Positions 33,925 through 42,919 of a stretch of 64,000 nt of DNA are shown one piece after another. The stretch is from Halobellus sp. MBLA0158 (GTDB lineage: Archaea; Halobacteriota; Halobacteria; Halobacteriales; Haloferacaceae): NCBI RefSeq assembly GCF_041477585.1, contig NZ_JBGNYA010000001.1:2170001-2234000 (forward strand), given 5' to 3'. Within the stretch, counting starts at the first letter, position 1. Every line of letters begins with the position of its first letter. The notes beneath the pieces are model-generated. The model did no database searches. It worked only from the letters and a program-made list of their open reading frames with translations, and was not told the origin of the DNA. Made by a program: the position numbers and the translations under genes.

Positions 33925-34830
33925 TCAGGCCGGCGACGCCGCCAGCTCCCGCTCGTCCCGCTGTGCGCCCACCACGTCCGGCACGGCGCGCAGGAGCGCG
34001 CCGAGGTGGTCGGCGCCCTCGTACTCGTCGAACGCCGCCCCCGGGAAGTGATCGGCGAATCGACGGGCGCCGTCGATCGGCACGTTCGCGTCGCGACTCC
34101 CGTGGTGGAATCGGACGGCGATCGGCGGTCCGTCCGTCGCAGGGTCCCACCGAGCGGCGTGGCGGAACTCGACGGCGGCGGCCGCCGCGTCGCCGCCGAC
34201 GGCTTCCAGGAAGTCGGCCTTGACGACCGCCGCCGCGTCCTCGGGGACGTCGTCGGCGCCGTCGGTGGTGTACTGGGCGACGACGGCCGCGGGGTCCAGC
34301 TGGGCGGAGAGCCACGCCTGACCGCGGAGAAGAGCTTGGAGAAGCGCGGGCGTCGACCGCGCCATCCGGTGGAGAAGCCGCTGAATCGGCGGCGTCTCGT
34401 CGGATAGCGCCGGGGGCACGGCGCCGGAGACGACGTCGAGCCGATCGAAGCGCTCGGGGTGTCGAGTCGCCGCCGCGAGGCCGTAGGGCGCGCCGCCGGA
34501 GAACGCGACGAGGCCGGCAGAAGCGACGTCGGCGTCGTCGAGGACCGCGACGAGCGCGTCCGCCGTCTCCTCGATTGTCCTGTCGGGCCACGGGTCCGAC
34601 GCCCCGTATCCCAGGCGGTCGGGTGCGAACACTCGGACCTCGTGCTCTCGTGCGGCCGCATCGAGCAGCCGCCCCAGCAGACGGGAGCCGGGCGTCCCGT
34701 GGAGGAACAGGAGCGGTGTGCCGTCCGGGTCGCCGTATTCGGCGTACGCGACCGCTCGATCGCCGACCCGGACGACTCGGAGGGGTGCGTCGCCGTCGGT
34801 CTCGTTCGTCGGTGAGCGCGTGATCGTCAT
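33925..34830 (-). CDS. Alpha/beta hydrolase
   Basis: A 301-residue alpha/beta-hydrolase-fold protein starting MTITRSPTNETDGD. The oxyanion region is LFLHGTPGSRLLGR and the nucleophile elbow is AFSGGAPYG. Candidate acid and His lie in HHGSRDANVP and EGADHLGALL. The substrate is unknown; esterase or haloalkane-type relatives are possible. The gene ends in the stop codon that abuts dispersed element copy A. The upstream region is shared with a divergent beta-lactamase-fold gene. Confidence 0.88.
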   Translation of the reverse strand: MTITRSPTNETDGDAPLRVVRVGDRAVAYAEYGDPDGTPLLFLHGTPGSRLLGRLLDAAAREHEVRVFAPDRLGYGASDPWPDRTIEETADALVAVLDDADVASAGLVAFSGGAPYGLAAATRHPERFDRLDVVSGAVPPALSDETPPIQRLLHRMARSTPALLQALLRGQAWLSAQLDPAAVVAQYTTDGADDVPEDAAAVVKADFLEAVGGDAAAAAVEFRHAARWDPATDGPPIAVRFHHGSRDANVPIDGARRFADHFPGAAFDEYEGADHLGALLRAVPDVVGAQRDERELAASPA

Positions 34831-34967
34831 CGTCCTGGCGATGGATACGTGTGGTATCCGGGTGTCAATACTGCCGGATGAGTCCGGTGATTTATATTCT
34901 GGGTCCGAATCCGGACGCATTCTCCGCAAGCGACCCGATTCACAACGTCGGCGCCCGGAGTCGGCGT

Positions 34968-35648
34968 ATGCGACTCACGGACGGCGTGTACGGCCTGGAA
35001 CTGGACGTCGCGTTCGCCGGGCGGGAGCTCACGATCAGGCCCGTCGCGGTCGAGACGCCGCGCGGACTCGTCCTCCTCGACGTCGGACTTCCCGGCGGCC
35101 GCGAGGACCTCCGCGAGGCGCTCGCGGCCGAGGGGCTCGCGCTCGACGACGTCTGGGCGGTCGCGGTGACTCACCAGGACCTCGACCACGCGGGGTGTCT
35201 GGCGGCCGTCGTCGAGGAGACCGGTGCGGTGGTGATCGCCCACGAGGCCGACGCGCCCTATCTCGAAGGCGAGCGCGAGCTCATCAAAGGCGGGGACGAC
35301 CGCCCCGACTTCGAGCCAGTCACGGTCGATTTAGAGATCGTGGGCGGCGAGACGTTCGCGACCGCGGCGGGCCCGATGTGCGCGGTCCACACGCCCGGTC
35401 ACACCCCGGGACACACCTCTTACTTCCTTCCCGAGCCGGGGGTGCTCGCGGCCGCCGACGCGCTCAACGTCGTCGACGGCGCGCTCTCGGGGCCGCGCGA
35501 GGACGCGACGCCCGATCCGGAGACGGCCTGGGAGAGCGTCGCCGACCTGGCCGAACTCGACGTCGAGCGGACGTTCTGCTTCCACGGGGGCCACATCGAG
35601 GCCGGCCGCGAGGAGATCCGGGAGCTGGCTCGGGACCGAGGGCGCTGA
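34968..35648 (+). CDS. Metallo-beta-lactamase-fold hydrolase
   Basis: A 226-residue protein starting MRLTDGVYGLELDVAFAG. The metal site motif is AVTHQDLDHAG, an HxDxDH form rather than the commoner HxHxDH. Later ligands are VHTPGHTPGHTS, ALAAADALNV and CFHGGHIE. Relatives include lactonases and glyoxalase II-like enzymes. The substrate is not known. The start is the ATG just before the first strand; longer readings add A/T-rich upstream DNA. Confidence 0.88.
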   Translation: MRLTDGVYGLELDVAFAGRELTIRPVAVETPRGLVLLDVGLPGGREDLREALAAEGLALDDVWAVAVTHQDLDHAGCLAAVVEETGAVVIAHEADAPYLEGERELIKGGDDRPDFEPVTVDLEIVGGETFATAAGPMCAVHTPGHTPGHTSYFLPEPGVLAAADALNVVDGALSGPREDATPDPETAWESVADLAELDVERTFCFHGGHIEAGREEIRELARDRGR

Positions 35649-35654
35649 GGCCGC

Positions 35655-37142
35655 TCAGAACCCGTAGTCGCGCTGTTCGTGCTGGACGCTCACCCACTTC
35701 GGGCGGGTGAACTCGTGGATGACTTCCTCGGCGTTGAACGCGCCGATGCCGGAGGCGCCGACGCCGCCGAACGGCATGTGGGGCTCCTCGTTGATCGGCT
35801 GGTCGTTGACGTGGATCATCCCCGTCTCGACGCGTTTTGCGATCTCGCGGCCGCGGCCGGTGTCGCCGGCGTAGACGCTCCCGGAGAGCCCGTAGTCGGT
35901 GGCGTTGGCGATCTCGACCGCTTCGTCGACATCGCTGGCCTTGATGACCGGTGCGACGGGTCCGAAGTGCTCGTTGCACGCGGTCGGCATATCGTTCGTG
36001 ACGTCCGCGAGGACGGTCGGTTCGAGGACCAGCGAGTCCTCGACGCCGTCGAGTTCGTGGGCCTCGTTGCCGGTCACGAGCGTCGCGCCCGCGTCGACGG
36101 TGTCCTGGATGTAGTCGAGGATCTGGTCGCGCTGTGACTCGTTGATGATCGGGCCGACGATGTTCTCGGGGTCGTGGACGCTCCCGGTCGGGATCCCCTC
36201 GGCGTAGCCCGCGAGGATCTCGACGTACTGGTCGTAGACGTCCTCGTGGACGATGTGGCGGTTGATCGAGATGCAGATCTGTCCCGAGTGGATGAACGAC
36301 CCGAACGCGCCGGCCTCGGCCGCGTCCTCGACGTCGGCGTCGGCGGTGACGATGTGGGCGTTGTTGCCGCCGAGCTCCATCGCGGGCGCCGCGAGGTTGC
36401 GGGCGGCCATCGACGCGACCTCCCGTCCGACGGGGGTCGAGCCGGTGAACGCGACCACGTCGGCGTCGGGGTGGCCGGCGACGGCGTCGCCGATCGCCGA
36501 GCCCGTGCCGGTGACGACGTTGAGCACGCCGTCGGGGAGGCCGACGTCCTCGAACAGCTCCGCGATGAGGAGGCCGCCCGTGACGGGCGTCTCCGAGGAG
36601 GGCTTGAGGACGACCGAGTTCCCCATCGCGATCGCGGGTGCGACCGCCCGCATCGTGAGGACGAGCGGGAAGTTCCACGGCGTGATGGCAGAGACGATCC
36701 CCTCGGGCCGCCGCTCGACGACGTTCTCCTTGCCGGGGATGTTCGAGCCCGCGTGTTCGCCCTTCATCCGCGAGGGGAACGTCGCCGCCTCCGCCATCTG
36801 GGCGACCGTGTTCTCGGTCTCGATGTTCGCCTTCGCCATCGAGGAGCCGCCCTCCGAGAGCAGGAGTTGGACCGTCTCGTCGAAGCGCTCTTCGAGGTTG
36901 TTCATCGCCTCCAGTACCGCTTCCTGTCGCCGCCCGGGCGCCGCGTCGGCCCACTCCTCCTGGGCGCGGGCCGCGGCCTCGTAGGCCGCGTCGACGTCCG
37001 CCTCGGTCGCGGCAGGCACCTCGAAGAGCGTCTCGCGCGTGGAGGGATCCGTCACCGCGAGCGTCTCCCCCGACGACGCGGACACCCACTCGCCGTCGAT
37101 GTACTGTCGGGACCACTCGCTTTCGGCTGAAGTTGTCGCCAT
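35655..37142 (-). CDS. Aldehyde dehydrogenase (NAD(P)-dependent)
   Basis: A 495-residue ALDH-superfamily enzyme oxidising an aldehyde to its acid. It has TPWNFPL (N and cofactor contact), KPSSETPVTG, GSTPVGREVA and the general-base Glu in MELGGNN. The catalytic Cys is in HSGQICISINR. EHFGPVAPV and the final MPFGGVGASGIG are standard. The start ATG gives MATTSAESEWSRQYIDGEW. Its promoter region holds repeated sites. It may act with the alcohol dehydrogenase upstream on the same strand. Confidence 0.95.
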   Translation of the reverse strand: MATTSAESEWSRQYIDGEWVSASSGETLAVTDPSTRETLFEVPAATEADVDAAYEAAARAQEEWADAAPGRRQEAVLEAMNNLEERFDETVQLLLSEGGSSMAKANIETENTVAQMAEAATFPSRMKGEHAGSNIPGKENVVERRPEGIVSAITPWNFPLVLTMRAVAPAIAMGNSVVLKPSSETPVTGGLLIAELFEDVGLPDGVLNVVTGTGSAIGDAVAGHPDADVVAFTGSTPVGREVASMAARNLAAPAMELGGNNAHIVTADADVEDAAEAGAFGSFIHSGQICISINRHIVHEDVYDQYVEILAGYAEGIPTGSVHDPENIVGPIINESQRDQILDYIQDTVDAGATLVTGNEAHELDGVEDSLVLEPTVLADVTNDMPTACNEHFGPVAPVIKASDVDEAVEIANATDYGLSGSVYAGDTGRGREIAKRVETGMIHVNDQPINEEPHMPFGGVGASGIGAFNAEEVIHEFTRPKWVSVQHEQRDYGF

Positions 37143-37372
37143 ATAACGAAAGAATATGATTATCGTACTTAGGTGTTCACCTCGCGGACAATACCGACTC
37201 AACTCAGACGGCGACCGAGAGCGGTATATTCGTCAGATTCGCCGATATTGTCGGTTGGAAACGATCGAAATCCGCCTATGTCGGTTTTATTAGTAAATGG
37301 CCGATATTGCCGGCCATATACATATATCGACGAAAAAATCGGATTGTTACGAAAACTGTCCGAAAGCGTCGC
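37143..37372 (-). promoter_or_regulatory. ALDH upstream region with three related sites and a palindrome
   Basis: This A/T-rich 230-bp gap contains GCCGATATTGTCGG (37241-37254), GCCGATATTGCCGG (37300-37313) and, on the other strand, GTCGGTATTGTCC (37186-37198). They share a CGRTATTGYC core and are spaced about 55-60 bases apart. AGGTG-TT-CACCT (37171-37182) is a perfect short palindrome close to the ALDH TATA region. A dedicated regulator is likely but is not identified. Confidence 0.5.
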
Positions 37373-38485
37373 TCAGATCTTCAGGACGCTGTGGACGTCC
37401 TCGCCGCCGAGGAGGTTGTCGTAGGCGTCGTTGATCTCTTCGAGGTCGTACTCGCGGGTGATGAGTTCGTCGAGGTAGTAGTCCCCGTCGAGGTAGCGGT
37501 CGATGACCTCGCCCGTCGTTTGCCGGGGGCTCGCGCCGCCGTAGAGACAGCCCTTCATCTCGCGCTCGCCGTCGAGGAGTTGCTGGGGCGAGATCGGGAT
37601 GCTCTCGGCGGCCGACCCCGCGGTGATGATGAGTTCGCCGCGCGGGCCCAGGAGGGGAACGAGGTCGGCGACGAGCTCGCCGCTGGCGACGCCGACAGAG
37701 AGGATGACCGCGTCGGCGCCGAAGGGATCGGCGTCGCGGACGACCGATTCGAGGTCCGTCTCCTCGGGGTCGACGGCGCGGTCCGCGCCGAACTCCAGGG
37801 CCTTCTCGCGCTTCATCGCGACGGGGTCGCTCGCGATCACCGTCCCCGCGCCGGCGTGGGTCGCGCCCTGGACGGCGTTCAGACCGACGTTGCCCGCGCC
37901 GACGACGACGACGGTGTCGTTGGGCTCGATGTCCGCGCGGTGTGCGCCCGACCCGTAGCCCGTCACGACGCCGCAGCCGATGATCGAGGCGACGTCGGTC
38001 GGGAGTTCGTCCGGGATCGGGTAGACCTCCGACTCGGGGACGACGACCTCCTCGGCGAAGGTCCCGAGCGTGAGGAACTGCGCGAGGTCCTCGTCGCCGT
38101 CGTGGAACCGACAGGTGTCGTCGAGCAGGTGGCCCTCGTAGAGGCTCTCGCCGCCGCGGACACAGAGATGCTGCATCCCCTTGACGCACATCTCGCAGAC
38201 GCCGCAGGCGGGGACCCACAGCGTGAGGACGCGGTCGCCGGGTTCGACGCCCGTGACGCCGGGGCCGACCTCGACGACTCGCCCGGCGCCCTCGTGACCC
38301 GCGACGACGGGATAGTTCCGCTGGAGGGCGCCCTCGACGGCGTGCCAGTCCGTGTGGCACGCGCCCGCGTACTCGATCTCGACGCGTACCTCGCCCGCCT
38401 TGGGATCGTCCAGTTCGACGTCCTTCACCGTGAATCCGTCCGTGTCCGGTTCGTCGACCAACGCGGCTGTGACAGTGCGTGACAT
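37373..38485 (-). CDS. Zinc-dependent alcohol dehydrogenase (MDR family)
   Basis: A 370-residue medium-chain dehydrogenase. Catalytic zinc ligands are in GACHTDWHAVEG, GHEGAGRVVEVG and GCGVVTGYGS. The four structural-zinc cysteines are in PACGVCEMCVKGMQHLC. The NAD fold is VVVVGAGNVGLNAVQG. An ATG is chosen over the adjacent GTG one codon upstream. It probably interconverts an alcohol or S-hydroxymethyl adduct and an aldehyde; the ALDH gene lies downstream after 230 bp on the same strand but has its own promoter region. Confidence 0.95.
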   Translation of the reverse strand: MSRTVTAALVDEPDTDGFTVKDVELDDPKAGEVRVEIEYAGACHTDWHAVEGALQRNYPVVAGHEGAGRVVEVGPGVTGVEPGDRVLTLWVPACGVCEMCVKGMQHLCVRGGESLYEGHLLDDTCRFHDGDEDLAQFLTLGTFAEEVVVPESEVYPIPDELPTDVASIIGCGVVTGYGSGAHRADIEPNDTVVVVGAGNVGLNAVQGATHAGAGTVIASDPVAMKREKALEFGADRAVDPEETDLESVVRDADPFGADAVILSVGVASGELVADLVPLLGPRGELIITAGSAAESIPISPQQLLDGEREMKGCLYGGASPRQTTGEVIDRYLDGDYYLDELITREYDLEEINDAYDNLLGGEDVHSVLKI

Positions 38486-38620
38486 CACATCAGACCGCGT
38501 GATCGATCGAAATAAGTGTAATTATTATTTAATTCACTCCGGCCGAAGTTAATGTATCGTGCGCGGCAGTCCGAGCCCAGTTATTAACTTAAACGACATA
38601 TATTATTAGAAGGTGCGATT

Positions 38621-38676
38621 TCACGGCAGATTTATAGCAGCGATATTAATAAGACCGGAGCCACTCGGTTCACGTA
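38621..38676 (+). promoter_or_regulatory. Metal-ATPase promoter
   Basis: Two TATA-like stretches, GATTTATAG (about 38628-38636) and GATATTAATAAG (about 38641-38652), precede the ATG at 38677. The second is about 28 bases away, as for a leaderless message. The whole 190-bp gap after the ADH gene is A/T-rich and also contains ATTATTATTTAATT near 38521, probably the ADH promoter. Confidence 0.5.
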
Positions 38677-41325
38677 ATGACAGAATCGACCGGAGAAAAC
38701 GAGGCCGCAGACGACCACGAAGCGCCCGACGTCGAGGGAAATCGGGGACGTCCGGACGCGTCCGGCGAGCGCGCGACGGCGACGTTCGAGGTCCCCGAGA
38801 TGGACTGTCCGTCCTGCGCGGGGAAGGTCGAGTCGGCGCTCGCCGGGGCCGCGGGCGTCGACGACGTCGACCCGCGGGTCGCGAGCGGGACGCTCACGGT
38901 CGCCTACGACGCGGCCGAGACGGACGTCGCCGCCATCGGGGACCACATCGAACGGGCGGGCTACGGCGTCGCCGACGTCGACGTCCGCTCGGCGACGCTG
39001 TCGGTCCCGGGGATGGACTGCGCCTCCTGCGCCAGCAAGGTCGAGAGCGCGCTCGACCGCGTGGCGGGAATCCGGCGCTTCGAGACCAGCCCGACCACGG
39101 GGCGCGTCCGCGTCGACTACGGCCCGGAGGCGTCGCGCGAGGACCTCGTGGCGGCGATCGAATCCGCCGGCTACGAGGTAACGAACGGGGACGAAAGCGC
39201 GGGCGGAAATGAGAACAGCGACGACGCCGACGCCGAATCGGACGCCGGATCGGTCTGGACCAGCACCCGCGGGATCAAGACCTGGATCAGCGGCGGCTTT
39301 CTGACCCTGGGTCTGCTCTTCGAGTTCTTCCTCGCCGGCGCCAACGTCCGCGTCGCGAGCGTCCTCGGCGCCGAACTCCTCCTGGCGGACGTGCTCTTCC
39401 TCGTCGCCGTCGCGAGCGGCGGCCAGGTGATCCTCCGCGACGGCTACTACTCCGCGCGGAACCGCAACCTCGACATCGACTTCCTGATGTCTGCGGCCAT
39501 CGTCGGCGCCTTACTCGCCAGCCTCGCGTTCGGCGAGGCCCTGTACTTCGAGGCCGCGACGCTGGCGTTCCTCTTCAACGTCGCCGAGCTGCTGGAGTCC
39601 TACGCGATGGACCGCGCCCGCGACTCCCTCGCGGAACTGATGGACCTCTCGCCCGACGCGGCGACGGTGAAGCGCGACGGCGAGGAGGTCACCCTCCCCG
39701 TCGAGGAGGTCGAACGCGGCGACGTCGTGGTCGTCCGCCCGGGCGAGAAGATCCCGATGGACGGCGCGGTCGTCGAGGGCGAGAGCGCGGTGAATCAGGC
39801 GCCGATCACCGGCGAGAGCGTGCCCGTGGACAAGACCGTCGGCGACGAGGTCTTCGCGGGGACGATCAACGAGGGCGGCTACCTCGAAGTCGAGGTGACC
39901 TCGACCGCGGGCGAGGACACCCTCTCGCGGATCGTCGAGATGGTCGCCGAGGCCGAGTCGAAGAAGACCGAGCGCGAGCAGTTCGTCGAGCGCTTTTCGT
40001 CGTACTACACGCCGGTCGTCGTCGCCTTCGCGGCCCTGACGACCGTTGGCGCGCCGTTCGTCCTCGGCGTGACGTGGCCGACCGCGGTCGTCTACGGGCT
40101 GACGCTCCTCGTGCTGGCGTGCCCCTGCGCGTTCGTCATCTCGACGCCGGTCTCTGTCGTCTCGGGCATCACGAGCGCGGCGAAGAACGGCGTCCTGATC
40201 AAGGGCGGCACCCACCTCGAAGCGATGGGCGCGGTCGACGCCGTCGCCTTCGACAAGACCGGCACGCTCACCACCGGCGAACTGACCGTGACCGACGTGG
40301 TCCCGCTGAACGGCAACAGCGAGGCCGACGTCCTCCGCTGCGCCCGCGGGCTGGAAGCCCGGAGCGAACACCCCGTCGGCGAGGCCATCGTCGCGGCCGC
40401 GGGCGAGGCCGGCGTCGGCGGCGACGACACGGCCGAGATCGAGTCCTTCGAGGCGCTCACCGGGAAGGGCGTCCGCGCGGACCTCGGCGGCACGCCGCAC
40501 GTCGCGGGCAAGCCCGGGCTGTTCGAGGAGCTCGGATTCGACCTCTCGCACGTCCACGCGACCACCGACGGCGGCGTCGTCACCCGGACGGCGAAGCAAC
40601 TGTGTGAACGGAACGACTGCCTCGACCTCCTTGAAACGACGGTCCCCGAACTCCAGTCCCAGGGCAAGACCGTGATCCTGGTCGGAAAGCCCGAGTCCGG
40701 GTCCGACGCCGAATCGGGAACCGAAGGCGGCGAACTTGAGGGCGTCATCGCGGTCGCCGACGAGGTCCGCCCGGAGGCCGAACGCGCGGTCGCCCGGCTG
40801 CGCGACCTCGGCGTCTCGAAGACCGTGATGCTCACCGGCGACAACGAACGGACCGCCCGCGCCATCGCCGAGCGGGTCGGCGTCGACGAGTACCGCGCGG
40901 AACTGCTCCCCGAGGAGAAGGTCGCAGCCATCGAATCGCTCGTCGCGGAACACGAGCGCGACAGCGCGCCCGGCGGCGTCGCGATGGTCGGCGACGGCAT
41001 CAACGACGCGCCCGCGCTGGCGACCGCCACCGTGGGCGTCGCGATGGGCGCGGCCGGCACCGACACCGCCCTGGAGACCGCCGACGTGGCGCTGATGGCC
41101 GACGACCTCTCGAAGCTCCCCTATCTGTACGAACTCGCGGGCGACGCCAACGGCGTCATCCGGCAGAACATCTGGGCGAGCCTGGGGATCAAGGCGCTCC
41201 TCGCGGTCGGCGTCCCGTTCGGCTACGTCCCGATCTGGCTGGCCGTCCTCGCCGGCGACGCGGGGATGACCCTCGGCGTCACCGGGAACGCGATGCGGCT
41301 CTCGCGGGTCAGCCCCGACGAGTGA
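38677..41325 (+). CDS. zntA: P1B-2 heavy-metal ATPase (Zn2+/Cd2+ exporter type)
   Basis: An 882-residue ATPase. Two N-terminal HMA domains carry MDCPSCAGK (Cys44, Cys47) and MDCASCASK (Cys115, Cys118). The membrane metal site has CPC in LACPCAFVIST. The phosphorylation site is DKTGTLTTGE, with HP in RSEHPVGEA and GDGINDAP in the hinge. The last helices, NIWASLGIKALLAVG and LAGDAGMTLGVTGNAMRL, have the Lys and Asp of Zn/Cd/Pb pumps rather than the Tyr/Met residues of copper pumps. It exports excess zinc or cadmium. Single gene. Confidence 0.9.
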   Translation: MTESTGENEAADDHEAPDVEGNRGRPDASGERATATFEVPEMDCPSCAGKVESALAGAAGVDDVDPRVASGTLTVAYDAAETDVAAIGDHIERAGYGVADVDVRSATLSVPGMDCASCASKVESALDRVAGIRRFETSPTTGRVRVDYGPEASREDLVAAIESAGYEVTNGDESAGGNENSDDADAESDAGSVWTSTRGIKTWISGGFLTLGLLFEFFLAGANVRVASVLGAELLLADVLFLVAVASGGQVILRDGYYSARNRNLDIDFLMSAAIVGALLASLAFGEALYFEAATLAFLFNVAELLESYAMDRARDSLAELMDLSPDAATVKRDGEEVTLPVEEVERGDVVVVRPGEKIPMDGAVVEGESAVNQAPITGESVPVDKTVGDEVFAGTINEGGYLEVEVTSTAGEDTLSRIVEMVAEAESKKTEREQFVERFSSYYTPVVVAFAALTTVGAPFVLGVTWPTAVVYGLTLLVLACPCAFVISTPVSVVSGITSAAKNGVLIKGGTHLEAMGAVDAVAFDKTGTLTTGELTVTDVVPLNGNSEADVLRCARGLEARSEHPVGEAIVAAAGEAGVGGDDTAEIESFEALTGKGVRADLGGTPHVAGKPGLFEELGFDLSHVHATTDGGVVTRTAKQLCERNDCLDLLETTVPELQSQGKTVILVGKPESGSDAESGTEGGELEGVIAVADEVRPEAERAVARLRDLGVSKTVMLTGDNERTARAIAERVGVDEYRAELLPEEKVAAIESLVAEHERDSAPGGVAMVGDGINDAPALATATVGVAMGAAGTDTALETADVALMADDLSKLPYLYELAGDANGVIRQNIWASLGIKALLAVGVPFGYVPIWLAVLAGDAGMTLGVTGNAMRLSRVSPDE

Positions 41326-41964
41326 TCACTCGGGCCCGCCCACGAGAGTGAGGAAGCGCGGCGGCACCCGCTCGGTCGTGTACACGCCCCGGCCCCGCTT
41401 CGTGATGTCGTGCCCAGCGTTCAGCATCGCGGCCGCGTCGACGACCAGGAGGACCGGGTCCGCGGCGTGTCGACTGCCGACCGCGAGCGCCTCGGCCTCG
41501 CTGTCGGAGAGGTGGACCAACTGCCGGCTCATCGGCCGCAGTCCCTCGCGGCGGATCTTCGCCACGCTGTCCGGGTCGGTGCCGTGATACAGCGTATCCG
41601 GCACGGGCCGATCCGTCGATTCCAGATCGACGTCGACCGAGTGGCCGTAGGTCGCGCGGATCCGATCGCCGTCGAGCTCGAACCGCCCCTTCGGATCGAC
41701 GGCGACGACGCCCCTGACGGCCGTCTCTCCGACCCAGTCGTACTGTTCGGTCGCCGCGGCGACGACCTCGACGAACGGCGCCCAGCCCGCGTCGGTCAGT
41801 TCGATCCCCGCGTCGCCGGGGCCGTGGCGGAGCGCGTAGCTGAGAAAGCGCGAGAGCCGCTCGCGCCGGTCGCCGGACAGTACGATACTCACGTCGGCGC
41901 CGCAGTCCGGACACGAGTCGGCGGCGACGAAGCCGTGATCGGGACACTCGCGGACGCCGTGCAT
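41326..41964 (-). CDS. kptA: RNA 2'-phosphotransferase (KptA/Tpt1)
   Basis: A 212-residue enzyme that transfers an internal 2'-phosphate of RNA to NAD. A zinc-binding N-terminus (CPDHGF, then CPDCG) precedes the RNA-binding winged part LSRFLSYALRHGP. The ART-like domain has YHGTDPDSVAKIRREGL, LVHLSDSEAEA and VYTTERVPPRFL. The start at MHGVRECPDHGF is preferred; an upstream ATG at 41994 would add 10 residues. In archaea the physiological RNA target is unclear. It is convergent with the metal ATPase gene. Confidence 0.94.
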   Translation of the reverse strand: MHGVRECPDHGFVAADSCPDCGADVSIVLSGDRRERLSRFLSYALRHGPGDAGIELTDAGWAPFVEVVAAATEQYDWVGETAVRGVVAVDPKGRFELDGDRIRATYGHSVDVDLESTDRPVPDTLYHGTDPDSVAKIRREGLRPMSRQLVHLSDSEAEALAVGSRHAADPVLLVVDAAAMLNAGHDITKRGRGVYTTERVPPRFLTLVGGPE

Positions 41965-42012
41965 CTCAGGATCAGATAGCCGGGCGGCCGTCAAGTGCGG
42001 TTCGGCTCGTCG

Positions 42013-42861
42013 TCACTCGGCGCGCAGCCGAACGGCGACGTCGTCCGGATCGCGGACCTCGATCCCGCGGTCGATCTCGCGGGACTCGACGCCGGCGTCA
42101 GCGAGCCGGTCTCGGACCGCGACCAGGGTTTCGGTGTCGGGCACGACGATCTCGAACCACGAGAGGCCCCGACCGCCGGCCGGAGACGTCCGTCGGTTCC
42201 AGGTGTTGACGCCGACGTGGTGGTGGTAGTCGCCCGCGGCGAGGAAGAGCGCCCCGCGGTCTTCGACCTGCACGCCGAAGCCGAGGGCGTCGACGTAGAA
42301 CGACCGCGCGTCCGGAAGCGACGTCGCCTCCAGGTGGACGTGGCCGAGGTCCGTCCCCGTCGGCGCGTCGGCGGCCCCGTCCGAGGCTTCGGCGAGCGAC
42401 TCCAGGTCCAGCGGGTAGGTGCCCATCTCGGCCGTGCCGTCGGCGCTCCGCGGCCACGCCTCGCGCGGGCGGTCGCGGTAGATCTCGACGCCGTTGTCCT
42501 CGGGATCTGAGAGGTAGAGCGCCTCGCTGACGTCGTGGTCCGAGGCGCCCGAAAGGGTCCAGCGCTCGCGGACGCGTTCGAGGGCGGCGCCGAGCGCCGT
42601 CCGCGAGGGAACGCGGAACGCGCTGTGGAACAGCCCCGCCTGCGAGCGGTCGCGGGGCGCGGCCGCCGCATCGCGGACGAGTCGAAGCACGGGATCGTCG
42701 CCGGCGCCGAGCGTTGCAGCGGCGTCCGAGCGCTCCAGTACGTCGAGGCCGACGACCCTCCGGTAGAACGCGGTCATCTCGTCGAGGTCTTCGACGCGGA
42801 GCGCGACGCGGCCGAGTCGGGTCTCGTCGGGCAACGGGGTGTCGGGAGCGTCTGCTGTCAT
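42013..42861 (-). CDS. Two-domain VOC (glyoxalase/extradiol dioxygenase-like) protein
   Basis: A 282-residue protein starting MTADAPDTPLPDETRLGR with two vicinal-oxygen-chelate domains (about 15-130 and 165-280). Metal-ligand candidates are His in GLFHSAFRVPSR, Glu in NGVEIYRDRPREAWP and His in LGHVHLEATSL. It resembles catechol 2,3-dioxygenase family (CatE) members of bacteria and haloarchaea. The substrate cannot be assigned. It lies just after the cobalamin operon end, on the same strand and 58 bases past it in position, but is not obviously part of the pathway. Confidence 0.87.
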   Translation of the reverse strand: MTADAPDTPLPDETRLGRVALRVEDLDEMTAFYRRVVGLDVLERSDAAATLGAGDDPVLRLVRDAAAAPRDRSQAGLFHSAFRVPSRTALGAALERVRERWTLSGASDHDVSEALYLSDPEDNGVEIYRDRPREAWPRSADGTAEMGTYPLDLESLAEASDGAADAPTGTDLGHVHLEATSLPDARSFYVDALGFGVQVEDRGALFLAAGDYHHHVGVNTWNRRTSPAGGRGLSWFEIVVPDTETLVAVRDRLADAGVESREIDRGIEVRDPDDVAVRLRAE

Positions 42862-42919
42862 TGCGAGACGTACGCGGTCGGGCGTGAAGGATCTTCGTCT
42901 CCGGGGGATGAGAGCGAGA

